Shown here: positions 24,520 through 36,868 of the stretch, piece after piece
Numbering within the stretch: the first letter of the stretch is position 1
Layout: the number at the start of each line of letters is the position of its first letter
From: Vicugna pacos
Lineage: Eukaryota; Chordata; Mammalia; Artiodactyla; Camelidae
DNA: 64,000 nt
Direction: 5' to 3'
NCBI RefSeq assembly: GCF_048564905.1
Contig: NC_133012.1
Coordinates: 15,099,646 to 15,163,645 of the forward strand
Translations under genes and position numbers: made by a program
Notes under the pieces: generated by a model
Told to the model about the DNA's origin: nothing
Seen by the model: only the letters and a program-made list of their open reading frames with translations
Databases searched by the model: none

Positions 24520-24640
24520 GTGTTTTTATTTAGTGGACAAGCACTTCTGTGCAGTAAGCACTGCTCAAAGCACTTGACAAATGGTAACTGGTATAATCCT
24601 ACGAGTTGACACCACCCCTTGAACTGCAGCTTGTGGTCTT
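24520..24640 (-). mobile_element. MIR SINE fragment
   Basis: 'agtaagcactgctcaaagca' followed by 'cttgacaaatggtaactggt' and 'ataatcctacgagttgacac' is the reverse-complement 3' part of MIR. Confidence 0.55.
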
Positions 24641-25239
24641 GTCCCACCTTCCTCCTCTTCTTCCTTCTTCAATAATTCAGCTTCTACTCCAGAAATAAAT
24701 GTTGAGCGATGGCAGGAGTTGTTAACTGCGGGGGGAGAGGTTTCAAGTGCCACCCCTCCCCAGAAATTCTGATGGGGAATATTCAAGAAAACCATTTGGA
24801 ATTTTATTTTAGGTGAGAAGACAAGAGCTCTCTTCCTCCTCAGCACAGCCATGCGATTGTCAAAGGACGCTTTGTCAGCAAGCCAGATCCAGAAGAACCC
24901 AGATGTCTCTGCAAAATGAAATACCATTTTGCATTTCTTTCATTTTTACTGAAGCTTTGAAGTAAACAGGAATAGGATCAACCCTCAAAAATTACCTGTG
25001 GACTGAAGCATTTTTGACCTAAGTCTCGAGGCATTTCTTGGCCTCCTTCAGGACACCAGCTTTGTTTCGTTGCAGAGCCCTGAGTGACAGAAGCGATGAA
25101 GGACACCCTGGACAGCGAGCCTGGCTCCCTGATGCCAGAGACCACAGTAGCCCAGCCGCCACTCTCTGGAGTCCTGAGACTTGATTTGCACACATATTTA
25201 ATTACGTGGTCTGTCAGAATGTTTTAATGTTGGAATAAT
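24641..25239. other. Unassigned sequence
   Basis: No repeat is named with confidence. The 24700-24800 stretch has a faint hAT-like phrase ('cccagaaattctgatgggga') but no recognisable termini. Open frames on the minus strand (24565-24927, 24978-25193) show no domain. Confidence 0.35.
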
Positions 25240-25460
25240 AACAGTGATTTTGTTAGCAGGCTTGGTTAGGTCGACTGGCTTGATTAGTGACCAGCTTCTT
25301 ACTTCTGCATAACCCTAGACTAGTGGCTGACCCTCTTCTCGTCTCAGTTTCCTTAGCTATTAAGTAATTATAACAGAACCTACCGCAAGAGTGTGTTAAG
25401 AGGAGCTAGTGCATCTGAAGCCCTCACCACAGTATTTAACTCACAGAAAATGCCTGTTCG
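25240..25460 (+). mobile_element. MIR SINE
   Basis: The sense-strand series 'cttcttacttctgcataacc', 'ctcgtctcagtttccttagc' and 'aacctaccgcaagagtgtgt' follows MIR from its tRNA-related region through the core to the 3' part. Confidence 0.7.
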
Positions 25461-25857
25461 CATCCCCGTGGTCCCAGGTTACTCACAGCAGTTGGGCCCG
25501 ATTTCTCTTCACTGAGTGAACTGCTTCCCAAACTACGCTTTGCAGCCCCACTGCTCCCTCAAGTTCAGCACAAAAGAATCCCCTCTTCAGATCATCTTGG
25601 AAAACACCGCATTTGCCCTGGAAGTTCAAACTGCACTGATACTGAAAATATTAAAGACTTTGAAAGGCCTGCCATTGAGAAGTTTAATTTTGTTTAACCT
25701 GACGAGTCTCAAGGGTCTAAGAGCACCTGACTCTTCAGTTCCACATTCATGGATTCATTTTTGTTAGCTCATCTTTGTTCTCTCCATTTCAAGGTCTTAA
25801 TTCTCCTGAAATGAGACCATCTCATTTCTCTTTAACATACATGGAGCATCAAGCTGT

Positions 25858-26258
25858 GTTATAGGTCCTTACTTGGCAACACATAGGTCTTTGCAGAAAT
25901 AAATGAGCTAAGGACCTTGAGATGGAAAGATCACCCTGGATTATCTGGATGGGCCCCAAATCCAGTGACAACTGTCCTGATCAGCACAGAGGACACGGAC
26001 AGAAGAGGACGAGGCAATGTGACCACAGAGGCAGAGATGGGCAGGGCATGGCCACAAGCCGCAGAATGCTGACGGCCACCAGGAGCTGGAGGACTCAGGA
26101 AGTGGACTCTCCTCGGGAGCCTCCATAAGGAATGAAGCCCAGATGACACCGTAATTTCAGGCTTCCAGCTTCCAGAACTGTGAGAGAATACATTTCTGTC
26201 ATTCTCAGCCACAGAAGTTGTGGCCGTTTGATCTGTGGCAGCCCTAGGCAACTAATGG
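25858..26258 (+). mobile_element. MLT1C-like solo LTR (ERVL-MaLR)
   Basis: This is an old LTR of the MaLR group. The markers run in order: 'aggtctttgcagaaataaat', 'aaggaccttgagatggaaag', 'caccctggattatctggatg', 'ttccagaactgtgagagaat' and 'cctaggcaactaatg' at the 3' end. About 400 bp is recognisable, near the family length. It is a degraded fossil shared by placental mammals. Open frames at 25922-26251 on both strands are incidental. Confidence 0.85.
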
Positions 26259-26261
26259 ACT

Positions 26262-26350
26262 CAGTTTCCCCATTTACAAATCATGAGGCTGGTAAAAGCC
26301 CACCTTGGAAAGTGCCATGAGGACCAAATATAATAACGCATGTGAAATAC
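26262..26350 (+). mobile_element. MIR SINE fragment
   Basis: Directly after the LTR, 'ctcagtttccccatttacaa' and 'gaaagtgccatgaggaccaa' resemble the sense-strand MIR core and its 3' part. Short and diverged. Confidence 0.5.
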
Positions 26351-27829
26351 TTCTGCAATTCAAAGTACTCACACAGATAGGACATTATTTTGATCAGTAT
26401 TACGCAGAGTCCCCAAACTCTTTTTTCTCTATGGAAACAATGATTCCAACTGTTTGCTTGGCAATTTTTCTGCTTTACCTTATTCCGTTGTTTTGTTTTG
26501 TTTTATGAGAACTTGATCCAGGATTCTCATCTCCTCCCATTCAATACCCAGTGTGGCCAATGCTCGACTCCTTAGGAAAATCCCAGGCACATTCATCATC
26601 CAGCTCCTGCAGACATAGTCACGTATACACATTTAATTATGTAATTCATATAATTATATGACATATAGAGTATTAGTTAGACAATAAATTGATTATATAA
26701 TTAACAATATTTACATTGAAATAAATCCATTGAGATAATGGAGAAAAGATTATGATAAATGAATATTAATCTCAATGTACTAAATTACACTCCAGTGATA
26801 TTTAGCTTTATATCTCCATTTTAATAAGAGATGTACTAGATACATTTTAATCAAATCTGCCTCTTTGGGTTCTGAAAATAAATAGATTTGCTGTCCTCAG
26901 ACTTGTTCCTCAAAAGCTCAAATCACAAGAACTACGGCTTTTAAAACAAACCAAATGCAATTGGAGATGCAGCCCTCCATACCGGGGGCAAGTGAGACCC
27001 TCCTTTGTTAGAGGCTCACTTCCTTAACTTCCTCAAGAACAGAAGCTCAGAGATGGCACATCTGTCAAGAAGCACACTGAAGGAGCCAACGTGGCTACTC
27101 TCACGCTGCTTTTGAAACAGTGTCCTTTCCCTATTCATTTCAGCCATTGACTCGCCTACTCCCAGCCGTGATCAAATTTCCCTTTCCTTTTAAAGTGAGA
27201 ATCTTCATTTGATAGAATCTAGACTTGACTGGGTATTTAGCTCAGAGTGGCAAGCCATGAGGGCTTCCAAGAGGTCTTTTACTGTGGTATTCAAATTTAA
27301 ATGTATTTCTAGAAACTGATTCCTCCTCTCTCAAATCATCCTAAATGCTACTGGAAAGTCAATGAATTTGTAGGAAACTTTACTGAAGCCAAAGAGGATT
27401 TTCATTCCAACTTTGCTTTTTTTCTACCCCAGTCTCTCCCTTCATAATCCTACCATCTGAAACTTTTGACAAGATTTTTTTCCCCAAAGTCTTTTAAAAT
27501 TTTTAAGTGGCTGTCCTGGGGGGATGAGTTTCTTCCCAATTTAGTTTGTGGCTTGCTCTACACTTACCACAATTTAGCTCACATGTCCCTGTGAAAGTTC
27601 CCCACTCACATATATAACGTTGTTCCCAACCGATGGTTGGCAAAGGTTACTATGACGACTGCGCATCCTACTGATGTGTCTCACATGCTTGTAAATCCTG
27701 ACAGGTACGTGACGTGGGAAGGCTCGTCAATGGCCTGAGCCATTAGTCTCACCAATCCCTACAACCAGCTCAAAACCAGCATGTTTATGTCTCATATTGT
27801 TCATCCTAGACATGCTTAAACACCAAATA
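26351..27829. other. Unassigned AT-rich sequence
   Basis: No gene or repeat is recognised. The 26620-26830 stretch is strongly AT-rich. Confidence 0.4.
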
Positions 27830-27915
27830 CATGTCAGGAATGCTTTTAGGGAATTAGAATACACCTAGGAATTAAAGCAACAAAAACCACTGCCCTCAAA
27901 GAGCTTGCCTTCAAG
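27830..27915 (-). mobile_element. LINE-2 3'-end fragment
   Basis: 'gtcaggaatgcttttaggga' then 'accactgccctcaaagagct' and 'tgccttcaagtgag' follow the reverse-complement L2 3' end. Confidence 0.5.
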
Positions 27916-27919
27916 TGAG

Positions 27920-28110
27920 CAACAGCAGTTAACTCTTACGAGAAGTCAAGTACGACTTTTAGTATTTCATATAAATTAACTCATTTTGTCCTCACAACAA
28001 CCTTATGAGGTTGATGTACTTAGTATCCCCATTTAAGAGAACAGAAAACTAGGGCAAAAAGAGTTTAAAGACTTTGCCCAGAGTCATGCTTTAACCTTCA
28101 AAGGAAAATT
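27920..28110 (-). mobile_element. MIR SINE
   Basis: 'taactcattttgtcctcaca' with 'acaaccttatgaggttgatg', 'tatccccatttaagagaaca' and 'gactttgcccagagtcatgc' is an orderly reverse-complement MIR. Confidence 0.8.
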
Positions 28111-28222
28111 AAAATGCAAACATTTACAAAAGAGTGTGATAAATGCCCCACTCAATGGATGCTTGGCTCAGCACTCAATAAAATCTGGTGAATAAACTTA
28201 TCTTCACTGAACTATCAGAGGA

Positions 28223-28575
28223 TGCCTTAGTCCATTTGGGCTGCTGTAACAAAACACCACAGACTGGGTAGTTTATACACAACAGAAGTGTATTTCTTGC
28301 AGTACTGGAGGCTGGGAATCTGAGGTCAGGGTACCAGCATAGTGGGTGGCAGCACTCTTATGGGTCGCAGACTTATTGTGTCCTCATGTGACAGCAGAAG
28401 GGGGCAAGGGAGCTCTCTCAGGTCTCTTTTAATAAGGGCACTGATTCCACTTGTGAGGATTCCACCCTCAGGACCTAATTACCTCCCAGAGTCCCCCATT
28501 TCCAAATACCATCACCTTAGGGGTTAGCTTTCAACATATGAATCTGAGAATGACACAAACATTCAGATGATAGCA
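28223..28575 (-). mobile_element. MLT1-type solo LTR (ERVL-MaLR)
   Basis: A nearly full-length MaLR LTR in reverse orientation. It starts 'tgccttagtccatttgggct' and contains 'tgtgtcctcatgtgacagca', 'ccaccctcaggacctaatta' and 'tttcaacatatgaatctgag'. It ends 'cattcagatgatagca'. The bases just outside each end (gagga and aagga) are a likely 5-bp target duplication with one difference, as expected for ERVL-type integration. No internal region accompanies it, so it is a solo LTR fossil. Confidence 0.9.
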
Positions 28576-29024
28576 AAGGACTTCGGTTATGCAGCTTCTT
28601 TTTACAACCTACACAAATAAAGCTGTTAATCTGACAATCGTAATATTTCCAGACTTAAAAATTACAAGATCAGTATAAAAATGATCAGTCCAGTGCTATA
28701 AGAAAAGTGCAACTGATGATTACTTTATTGCTGAACTACTTCTTTTAGTAATAAAAGTCATTTTAGCACTTACCATGGTTCCTAACCATATGTATCTTAT
28801 ATTATGAGTAACCTCTCTCTATAGCTACTTTCCTGCACTTAGATGTGCCCTCTCCCATAGCAAAGATTTAGCAAAATAGTAAAATGCCTCGTGTATCAGA
28901 AATGTATAGGGTAGCGTTTACCTCTAGGTTTCTTTGTGAGCATATGAGGATATTGACAATTGTAAATTGCAGCCAGATATATGCACATTAAGTTGCAACG
29001 AGAATCAGACCCTATAAGAAACTT
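28576..29024. other. Unassigned AT-rich sequence
   Basis: I see no gene or named repeat. Confidence 0.35.
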
Positions 29025-29735
29025 ACTGGACAAAGTTCCCAAGATAATTCAGTGGCAGAAGAATAGTCTTTTCTACAAATGACACTGGCCTAACCAGACA
29101 TCCTGAGGCAGAAGGAGAAATCTGAACTCTTCTCTCACACCATGCACGAAAGGTAACCTAAAATGTACTACAGATCTAAATATACGAACTAAAACTGTAA
29201 AACTCTTAGAAGAAGACATAGGAGTAAATTTTGGTGATTTTAAATTATCTAATAACTTTGTGAACACATCAAACACAGGAGGAAAAGAAAGCATTAACAA
29301 ATGGACTTCGTCAAAATTCAAAACCTTTGCACTTTGAAATATACCACAAAGAAAGTAAAAAGGCAAGCCACAGACTAGAAAAAAGGGCTTGAAGTCACAG
29401 ATCCTCTTATAGGACTTGTATCTAGCATAAAGAATTCTTGCAACTCAATAATTAAAAAGATAAGCAGCCCAATAAAAAAAGTGATCAAAATATCTGGATA
29501 CTTCACCAAAGAAGATACAGGAATGGCTAACACACACATGAAGAGATACTCAGCATTATTTGTCACTGGGGAGAGGCATATTAAAACCACAATGAGATCT
29601 CACTTCACACTAACTAGGATGGCAGTGACAAAAGGCAGACAATGCCGAGTGTCGTCAAGGATCTGGAGAAACTGAAAAGAACTCACATACTAGTGGGAAC
29701 ATAAAATAGTGCAGCCATTTACAGAATAGGTCCAT
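29025..29735 (+). mobile_element. LINE-1 ORF2 3' part
   Basis: About 700 bp follows the sense strand of the last part of L1 ORF2: 'aaaactgtaaaactcttaga', 'ggacttcgtcaaaattcaaa', 'ctcttataggacttgtatct', 'ccaaagaagatacaggaatg', 'accacaatgagatctcactt' and 'atactagtgggaacataaaa'. All frames are interrupted and there is no poly(A) end, so it is an internal fossil fragment. Confidence 0.9.
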
Positions 29736-32039
29736 CAGCCTATGTCAGCCTGGTGAACTGGCATTTTCTACATTTTAGATTAGAATCTAGACACCATTTC
29801 ACTTGCAACTTCAGAAAGTAAAAGACAAACATTCCATTTTCCCTTATTCTGTGGCCCATGAACAACAGCACGAATCAATTACCAAACTCCTTCCCCACCA
29901 AACCTACACACGGCTTCACAACTTTCTCAGCAGGGAATGCTATGCAAACATCTCTATTTGTCATCTCATGTTATTTTGGCTTATTTTAGACCTTCCATCA
30001 GCAGTCCCCTCCCTTTTTGGTAATATTATCGTACCTGACCTTATGTAGGTTCTTTAGTAATCATAGCTGTGAATTTTTAAAGGGTTTTTTTTTGGGGGGG
30101 GTGGATATTCTTACCTATCCCCTTAAGTTGGACTACAGAAGCCATCACATGATGGACTTAGCTATAAATCTTGTTTTATAAAAAAAAATTATATACTGTA
30201 ATGAATTATTTTCATTTTTAATCAAATAATAGCTTATTTCTTAGTCAAATACAATGTTAGAAACTTAAGAAGAGCTTGTTATTTAAAAACATAAGAAAGT
30301 AAGTTATAACATCCATGTATGAACTCCACAATAATCCTTGAGATAATTTTTATTGTCACACAAGGCATGTCCAGCATGTATAATTATCTAATTTTAGGAT
30401 CCTTCAAGAAGAATAAAGAATATATAGACCTTTAAAAATCCCAATACTAAATCTCACTGATTCCAACTTCTTTATACGATTAAAGTTTTATACAGGAAGT
30501 AGTATTCATTTTTCTTTTGTTAAGTTGGTTCAGGCACACCTGCCTCTGAGCATCCCAGCCTCTGGCAAACTCTTCCGTATCTGATTAGTTGTGAAAGAGA
30601 ACTTGGAGCTGCAACATTCCTCCTCTCCTTAATTCTAATTCCTGGCCTGTCGTGCTCAGGTTCTAAGCATCACTGAGTCTCACACAGATCTCTCACAGGA
30701 ACCTATTTCTTTCATTTCCCCCTCAACCTAAATGGAACCCACAGCCTTGAAATCACCTGCCAGTTTCTTTGTTTTCAACTGCCTTAAATCTCACATTATA
30801 GCCTCCACAGCTATGTACAAAATCATGTAAGGCGGACCATATTTCCTGGAACGATGCTGAATGCTGCTGTATTCCACAATATTGTTAGTGGAAATGGCCT
30901 AATGCGATCTAACATGCTGTCAGAGAAACAGAGAGTGAGATAAAAGTCGTCATTAAGGATCATGTAACTATTATCTTGCTCACTTGTGTTCTTTTAAGAA
31001 ACGCTTACTACACTTGACTCTGTTGATAACAGCAAGCCTGGATTATATTTTTAAAAAAATAGCAATCTGCCCCTATTCAAGTGGTACCTTCAGCACCTGC
31101 TGTCCACCGAAAGTGTAAACATGTGGTAACAAACAAACCTGAGATCTGGCTGGTTGTGCCCCAGGCACATCCTTCCAGGGCAGGCACTCTGTGCCATGGG
31201 TTGCCACCTCTGTAAAAGATTCTCCTGCACAATTTGTTTGGGTACCCTGCCTCCCCCTGGTTCCTTAATAGCAGCATGACAAAACACACAATTAGGTTCC
31301 TCTATCTGAGTGGAGTCTTTCTGACAAGGGACACACTGTGAACCTCTGTGTTAACATGAACAGGTGATAAAGGAAGTCAAATAGCAAATCACAGCTGCCA
31401 ATATCAGAGTCACATGAAACAGAAATCTACAGGGCAGCCATCTACCTGAAGCCCCGGAGAGCAGAGTTTGCTTTTCTGACTCTCCTCTTTCTGGTCGCAC
31501 CACCAGGACTTTCTATGCTGCTTGGCAGCCCATTAAAACGAAAACTGCTTTAGCCTGAGAGGCAATAAAGCTGAAGAACTGCTGCCTTGAGTCTTCCTCG
31601 AGGCCACTTGAAAGACGACCATCGCAAGATAGGCTGGCTTCTGGTAAACGTCCTATGGTAAAGAGCAAGTTCCAGAACAGCCGGGAATGCCTGCACAAAG
31701 CTACCAGGAGTGGCAGTGAAGTGGCGAGCCATCACTAAAAGAGCGGCCACCGCTTCAGTGACCAGGACTCTGCTCAGCCTTGAAAAGCAACATGTTCGGT
31801 TTGCTTTACACGAACTCATGGAACAACTGCTCTTAGAGGCAAGGAGAAGTATCCGGTCACTCAAAACTAAGTATGAATAACACTGGGAACGCAGGGGAGG
31901 GACTGTGGGAGATTGCAAAGTGAAAAAAAGACACAGCCCGACTCTAAAGCCATTTCAAATCTAATAGAAGGGATGAAAGAAGAAATAATTCTAATCACAG
32001 AAACCTGCATGCGGAAGGCACTCCACCTTGTTTTCTAAC
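29736..32039. other. Unassigned sequence
   Basis: No repeat is named. A G run is at about 30095-30103. The 31500-31930 stretch is more GC-rich, with long open frames on the minus strand (122 and 61 codons, overlapping in different frames). They show no domain and I do not call them. Confidence 0.35.
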
Positions 32040-32190
32040 GTGATAAACACACTTGATCTCTTCCTGCCTCTATTTCCCCAGTAGCAAAATGAGGGCATGC
32101 CCCTCCAATGCCACCTGGAGGATTAAGGGAGAGACTAGCCAGAAACAATCAAAAAGCTTTGTGCATAGTAACTACTTGATAAATGTTAGC
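32040..32190 (+). mobile_element. MIR SINE fragment
   Basis: 'gcctctatttccccagtagc', 'aaaatgagggcatgcccctc', 'ctggaggattaagggagaga' and the 3' 'gtaactacttgataaatgtt' are MIR sense-strand phrases in order. Confidence 0.7.
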
Positions 32191-33129
32191 TTTCAAAAAA
32201 TTCTTATAAAACAAAAATAGCAGAAGAGCAAAAACAGAGAAACTGCTGCAGCTCTCTGGAACTGGAAATCAATGTAATGGGAATAATGGAACTTTAGAGC
32301 GAATTGTGGGATGTATGGTTGTCTGAGAAGCCTTAAATAAACAGACACAGTTTGGTGGAGGAAAAACAGCAAGATTTCAGAGGAGCACAAAAGGAGAAAT
32401 GCATTTAATGGAGATAAGAAATGAGAGTTGTTAAGCTGTCAAGTCCTAGTAAAATGAAACCATGAAGTTTAATCTGATTAAATGACAATTTCAGAAAACC
32501 AGGATTAATCCTAGAAATCAGAAGATCTTATTCTGATATTAACTATTTCATTGATTAAATACAGAAATTGAAGTAGAAATTATCCAAAGTCCCTTTCAGA
32601 ACTACATTAGGATTCTGATACTCTTAACATGAAATTCTTACCTCTTTGATCAAGAATTTAAAAAGGTTCATTAAATAAGTTAAAACTGCATCATTTTGAA
32701 GGCCTGCTTCCATTTGCTCCTCAGTAACATCTCATTTAATAACACTACTTTTAAAAGATTGCCAGAGTCAAATAGTTCAGAATTACATGTAACGTCTCTG
32801 GTTATTTGTAACTCTCACATTTCATGTGTCCAGTTCTATCGACTACACGTCCATAAATGCCAATATAAAATGTTGTTTCCTTCTAACCAAATGAAATCTT
32901 TCTCTTTTTTTTTTACTTCCCCTAATGCAATTTAGATTTTATTTATCAATTTTTACTGAGGACCAACTTCTAAGTTTCAAGAACCACGGCACTAACAGAT
33001 AACACCCCAAGATGAGAAACTGAGCAAAAAAAATCCAGAAAGACAGTGAGTGAGTCCAGGGATCTAACAGATAATATTAAGCAATCCAAGAATTTCATCT
33101 ACATGAAAATCTACAAAAGGCAAAACTGC
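32191..33129. other. Unassigned AT-rich sequence
   Basis: I see no gene or named repeat. Confidence 0.35.
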
Positions 33130-33350
33130 TTTTTTTCTAGAGTAGATAAATGGCTTCACTGGGCAGTGTTCAGGGATGTGGATCAATTGTGAAGGGGCAT
33201 AAGGAAATATTTTAGAAAGTGGGAACTCAGTTACACCTTGATTATGGGGCTGGCTACATGACTATATACAGTTGCTAAGATTCATTAAACTGTACACCTA
33301 AAATGGGTGAAATTTATTGTAAGTAATAAATAGTTCCATTAAAAATATTT
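33130..33350 (+). mobile_element. LINE-1 3'-end fragment (L1M-type)
   Basis: 'cacctaaaatgggtgaaatt', preceded by 'tcattaaactgtaca' and 'ttgattatggggctggctac', matches the sense-strand 3' end of older L1 elements ('actgtacacttaaaa.gggtgaatttt'). Confidence 0.8.
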
Positions 33351-33384
33351 TATAATGATACTTATTTGAGTGATTTATTCCTCA

Positions 33385-33500
33385 GACTCGGGATTTAGCA
33401 CTGAAGATACAAAACTGAATAAAATACACAGCCATGTGACCCCCTTCAAGATCACAACATAGTCAAGGATGTCGACGTATAATCATTACTGTTTAAGCAC
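33385..33500 (-). mobile_element. LINE-2 3'-end fragment
   Basis: 'ttagcactgaagatacaaaa', 'ctgaataaaatacacagcca' and 'gacccccttcaagatcacaa' follow the reverse-complement L2 3' end. Diverged. Confidence 0.5.
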
Positions 33501-34689
33501 CATGCAGGTAGAATCATTAGTGACAAGAACGTCTCTTAGAGGTTCAAGGGGTAAGGAACAGGAAAGTTAACCTTTTCCAACATGCATGGGAGAACCCAAA
33601 CTAGAGTCTGTAGTAAATTCTCGTAAGTGAAATGGATGCCCATGACAGTTGACTACATTCTCAAGTTCCATTAATGGATGTGAACTCATCATGGAGCATG
33701 GCATGAACTCACTCCTGGCCTTTCAAGGAAGATGTCAAAGATGGAGCCTGTACTGTGGCACCAGATTGGGATGGGTGCATTGAGGGAAGTGGAGGGCAGA
33801 GAGAGGGAGAATTCAGAAGCAGTGTTCTAAGAAATGGTGATATAATGGTGAATATAATATTTAAAAATCCCTTCTTGTATTGCATTTAATATATCATTTA
33901 CTATTTAGGGGAGTATTTGTTACTTGGAAAACATTTCATTTTGAAAATCACCTTACAGACACTGCCAAAATAAAACAGGGAATAAGAGGCTAAATCTTAG
34001 CCTTAAATTGAGACACTCAATAATATTTTAATAAATAAATGTTCATCAGAATGAGAAAACTGGTTATTTACTGGTAATAAATTAACCATTTTCAATCTAT
34101 TTAAAGGCAGTGTAGCTCTTTAAAAAATAAAGACCCTATCTTTAATAAATATATGCTGGATATTTATAAACAAAATGGAATTCAAAATTAACCAGTTGAA
34201 GAGAGATGAGAGAGTGGGTGAAAAACAGATGAAATAAGATTGGCAATGTGTTGATTGCTGAAACCAAGTTGATAGCCTATGGGACTTCCCCTAATAAAAA
34301 GTTTATTTAAGGTATAGCTATAGCATATTAATTACCAAGTTTCATAGTTTGAACTACCCGTTATAAGGATAAAATAAAAACCAAACAATAAAGGCTTGAT
34401 CAAGTGATCCCCAAAATGATACCATGTGTCAGAAAACAGAACATGCATTTAGCTGCCACAATTTCTATCTCTGTATTGAATACCATTTTCTTGTCTGAAA
34501 GATTATCATCTTGTTTACTCCAAGTACTTTGCAGCACATCGTAATTAACAGGAGCCTTTCAGTTATTGATTCTGCTGCAATGCTAGGGAACTTGAATATG
34601 GGTTATTATGGTCCAGAGTGAACAGAGGTTCTTGTATCTCACTGACAATGAACTCTGACTGTTGACTGAACTTTTTTCCTTGTTCCTTT
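33501..34689. other. Unassigned AT-rich sequence
   Basis: No gene is seen. Faint L2-like phrases near 33690-33800 are too weak to list. Confidence 0.35.
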
Positions 34690-34795
34690 TGTATCATTGT
34701 CTTGGTAGCGCCATTGTCCAATTATTCAGGCTAAAATTTTTGGAGTCATCTTTTAATTCTTTTTCTTGCTAGCCCCTGAAGCCCAGGTGAAAGGC
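34690..34795 (+). mobile_element. LINE-2 RT-region fragment
   Basis: 'ccaattattcaggctaaaat' and 'ttttggagtcatcttttaat' correspond to the L2 sense strand just downstream of the RT palm (family phrase 'caggccaaaaaccttggagtcatcc'). Confidence 0.65.
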
Positions 34796-35035
34796 GATGA
34801 TAGCTTAGAACACAGTGGGAGGAAGTGGGAATTAGCAGTTAAAGTCTTGAAATATTTTGGAAGTAGATCCTAAGGCTTCCCTCAAGGATTTACATGGGGT
34901 ATGAAGGAAGTGAAGGCTGAGCAATTGGAAAGATGGAGTTTATCAACTGAGATGGGGAAATTTGCTGAGGGTAGAGATCCAGGACTGGACATGCTAAACT
35001 GGAGATGCTTAGAAGACAATGAAATGGAAATGCGT
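34796..35035 (-). mobile_element. LINE-2 RT-region fragment
   Basis: 'ggctgagcaattggaaagat', 'ggagtttatcaactgagatg' and 'gacatgctaaactggagatg' are the reverse complement of the same L2 region found just upstream on the plus strand. The two copies therefore lie in opposite orientation and share a short imperfect inverted repeat. Confidence 0.7.
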
Positions 35036-35044
35036 TTGCTCTAA

Positions 35045-35250
35045 GTGATAAACAGCAGCCAGTACCACACTTATATATTCCACCTTATATGCATCATCTA
35101 ATTTGAGGTGATTCTTACAACAACTTTATTCATCATTTTTACCCAGATGCTAATTAACTTGCCTCATAGATCACTGGAGTAATAAAAGGAGAGGCTGGAA
35201 TGGAAACCCTTCCTTCTCTTTGTCCAAAAGCTGTGTTCTTACTCTCCACT
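35045..35250 (-). mobile_element. MIR SINE fragment
   Basis: 'gcatcatctaatttgaggtg', 'attcttacaacaactttatt', 'catttttacccagatgctaa' and 'gagaggctggaatggaaacc' follow the reverse-complement MIR. Confidence 0.7.
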
Positions 35251-36450
35251 CTACACAGCCCCATTACTAATAAATGGAAAAATGATACTAAAGAGTCATG
35301 TTTCTTAGAATTTATTACCTGACCCCAAACGGGCCAACTATTAAAATTTAGCATTGGCTAAATTGTAATGAACTGCAAAGAAGTCTCTGAACACCAACCA
35401 GGAGAACAATTTCCCAAAATTGACCACACTATGCCCCAAGGCACAACAGGAAATCAAAATTTGGCATGCAGCCAGTTTTAAAGCTTTCATCGTTTTAATC
35501 TCCAGAGATTATTATTCCAACCTTAAGTAGCTTATGTGATTTCCCTTCATAGGTCAGACCAAAAAGTCAGCAGCGATTTGGAGAAAGACCCTACCATTGT
35601 GTTCGGTGACATTTTATATCGGCAGGAAGTAGCCGTTTATGCAATTATTTTGTGTAATCCTTACATTCTTATTGGTATAAGCTAGAGAAAAGAAAATATA
35701 TATATATATATAAAATGATCATGTTTCTTAGTGTGAAACTGGACAAAATGCTCTCTCATTGTGATCTCTTCTTTCCACTAAAATGTAATTATGTCAGTGA
35801 AGTACCTGCAACTAAGGGAAAATGAGAAAATAATTTTATTACAATGAACCAGGAAGCTTGAGATAGGGACATGTTCTCATTACTTTTCTACTTTATTTCT
35901 CAGGGACTCAATTCCTCCTTGAAATAGTGTCTATTTATAAAACCAACACAAAGACACAGCTACATTCCTTTAAAGATTTGGGGAACTGGAGTGAAACTCC
36001 TAAATTCAAAATTGCTGTCCCTTATTTTATCAATAGTTGTGGTGACCATTAATTCTGTCTCTTTTCCTAATTGACTTTGACCTGCCAATAAAAAAATTTT
36101 AACTCTTGAATTGAAAAATGAAATAAAATAAAAACTATGTTGCTTGTAAATCCTTCTGTATTTCATCTACCAGCTTACCATTTTTCTAAATAGCTAAATC
36201 ATATACAAATCAGTAGGACTGGTTTATCTAAACAAAGATTTAAAATTTTAGAGCCTATAAATGAGCCAATTTACACTTAAGTTGTACTTTGCTATCTTAG
36301 TACTTATAGCATATGAATCTGAAATACTAAAAAAATGTATAGTCCTTAAGGTATCTATCCACTTTATACAAGCCTGGCAAGAGACTGAGAACAGATGCTG
36401 GGTGATTCTCAACCCTGTGATTAAGAGAGAGTGATTAAGGACACAGAGGG
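35251..36450. other. Unassigned AT-rich sequence
   Basis: No gene is seen. The stretch includes an (AT)n tract at 35695-35712. Confidence 0.35.
35695..35712. repeat. (AT)n microsatellite
   Basis: Uninterrupted AT dinucleotides of about 18 bp. Confidence 0.9.
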
Positions 36451-36868
36451 TGTATTAGTCAGCATTTTCTGGGGAAAAAAAACCCAATAAATTAGGTACA
36501 GAACTATACGATATAGATATAGGCTTACTTTTGGAATTGGCTCACACAATTTTGGAAGCTGGCAAGTCTGAAATTTTCAGGGCAGGCCAGAAGGCTGGAA
36601 TTGACATTGTAGCTCAAGTCCACAAGCTATCTGCTACCAGAAGTTCCTCTTCCACTGGAAAATGCAATCTTTTTCTTTTAAGGCCTTCACCTGATTAGAT
36701 GAGACCCACCTTCATGTTGAAGGCTAATCTACTATACTCAAAATCTATTGTTTTAAATGTTAACCTCATCTTTAAAGAACATTCCCAGACACATCTAGAC
36801 AGGGTTTTGACCAAGTATCTGGGTTGACCACTGCCTAGCTAGGCTGACACATAAAACTAACCATCACA
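36451..36868 (-). mobile_element. Solo LTR, MaLR-like, family uncertain
   Basis: The reverse complement starts with the common mammalian phrase 'tgtgatggttagttttatgt', passes 'aaggccttaaaagaaaaa', and ends 'gctgactaataca'. These TG and CA termini with an AATAAA-type signal near the 3' end mark it as an LTR. I recall the family but not its exact name, so the MaLR label is tentative. It is a degraded fossil with no internal region. Confidence 0.7.

Noticed and set aside
28379-28402. CTCF-like 'cagcagaagggggc'
   Set aside because: The spacing does not fit the consensus, and it lies in a conserved part of an MLT1 LTR.
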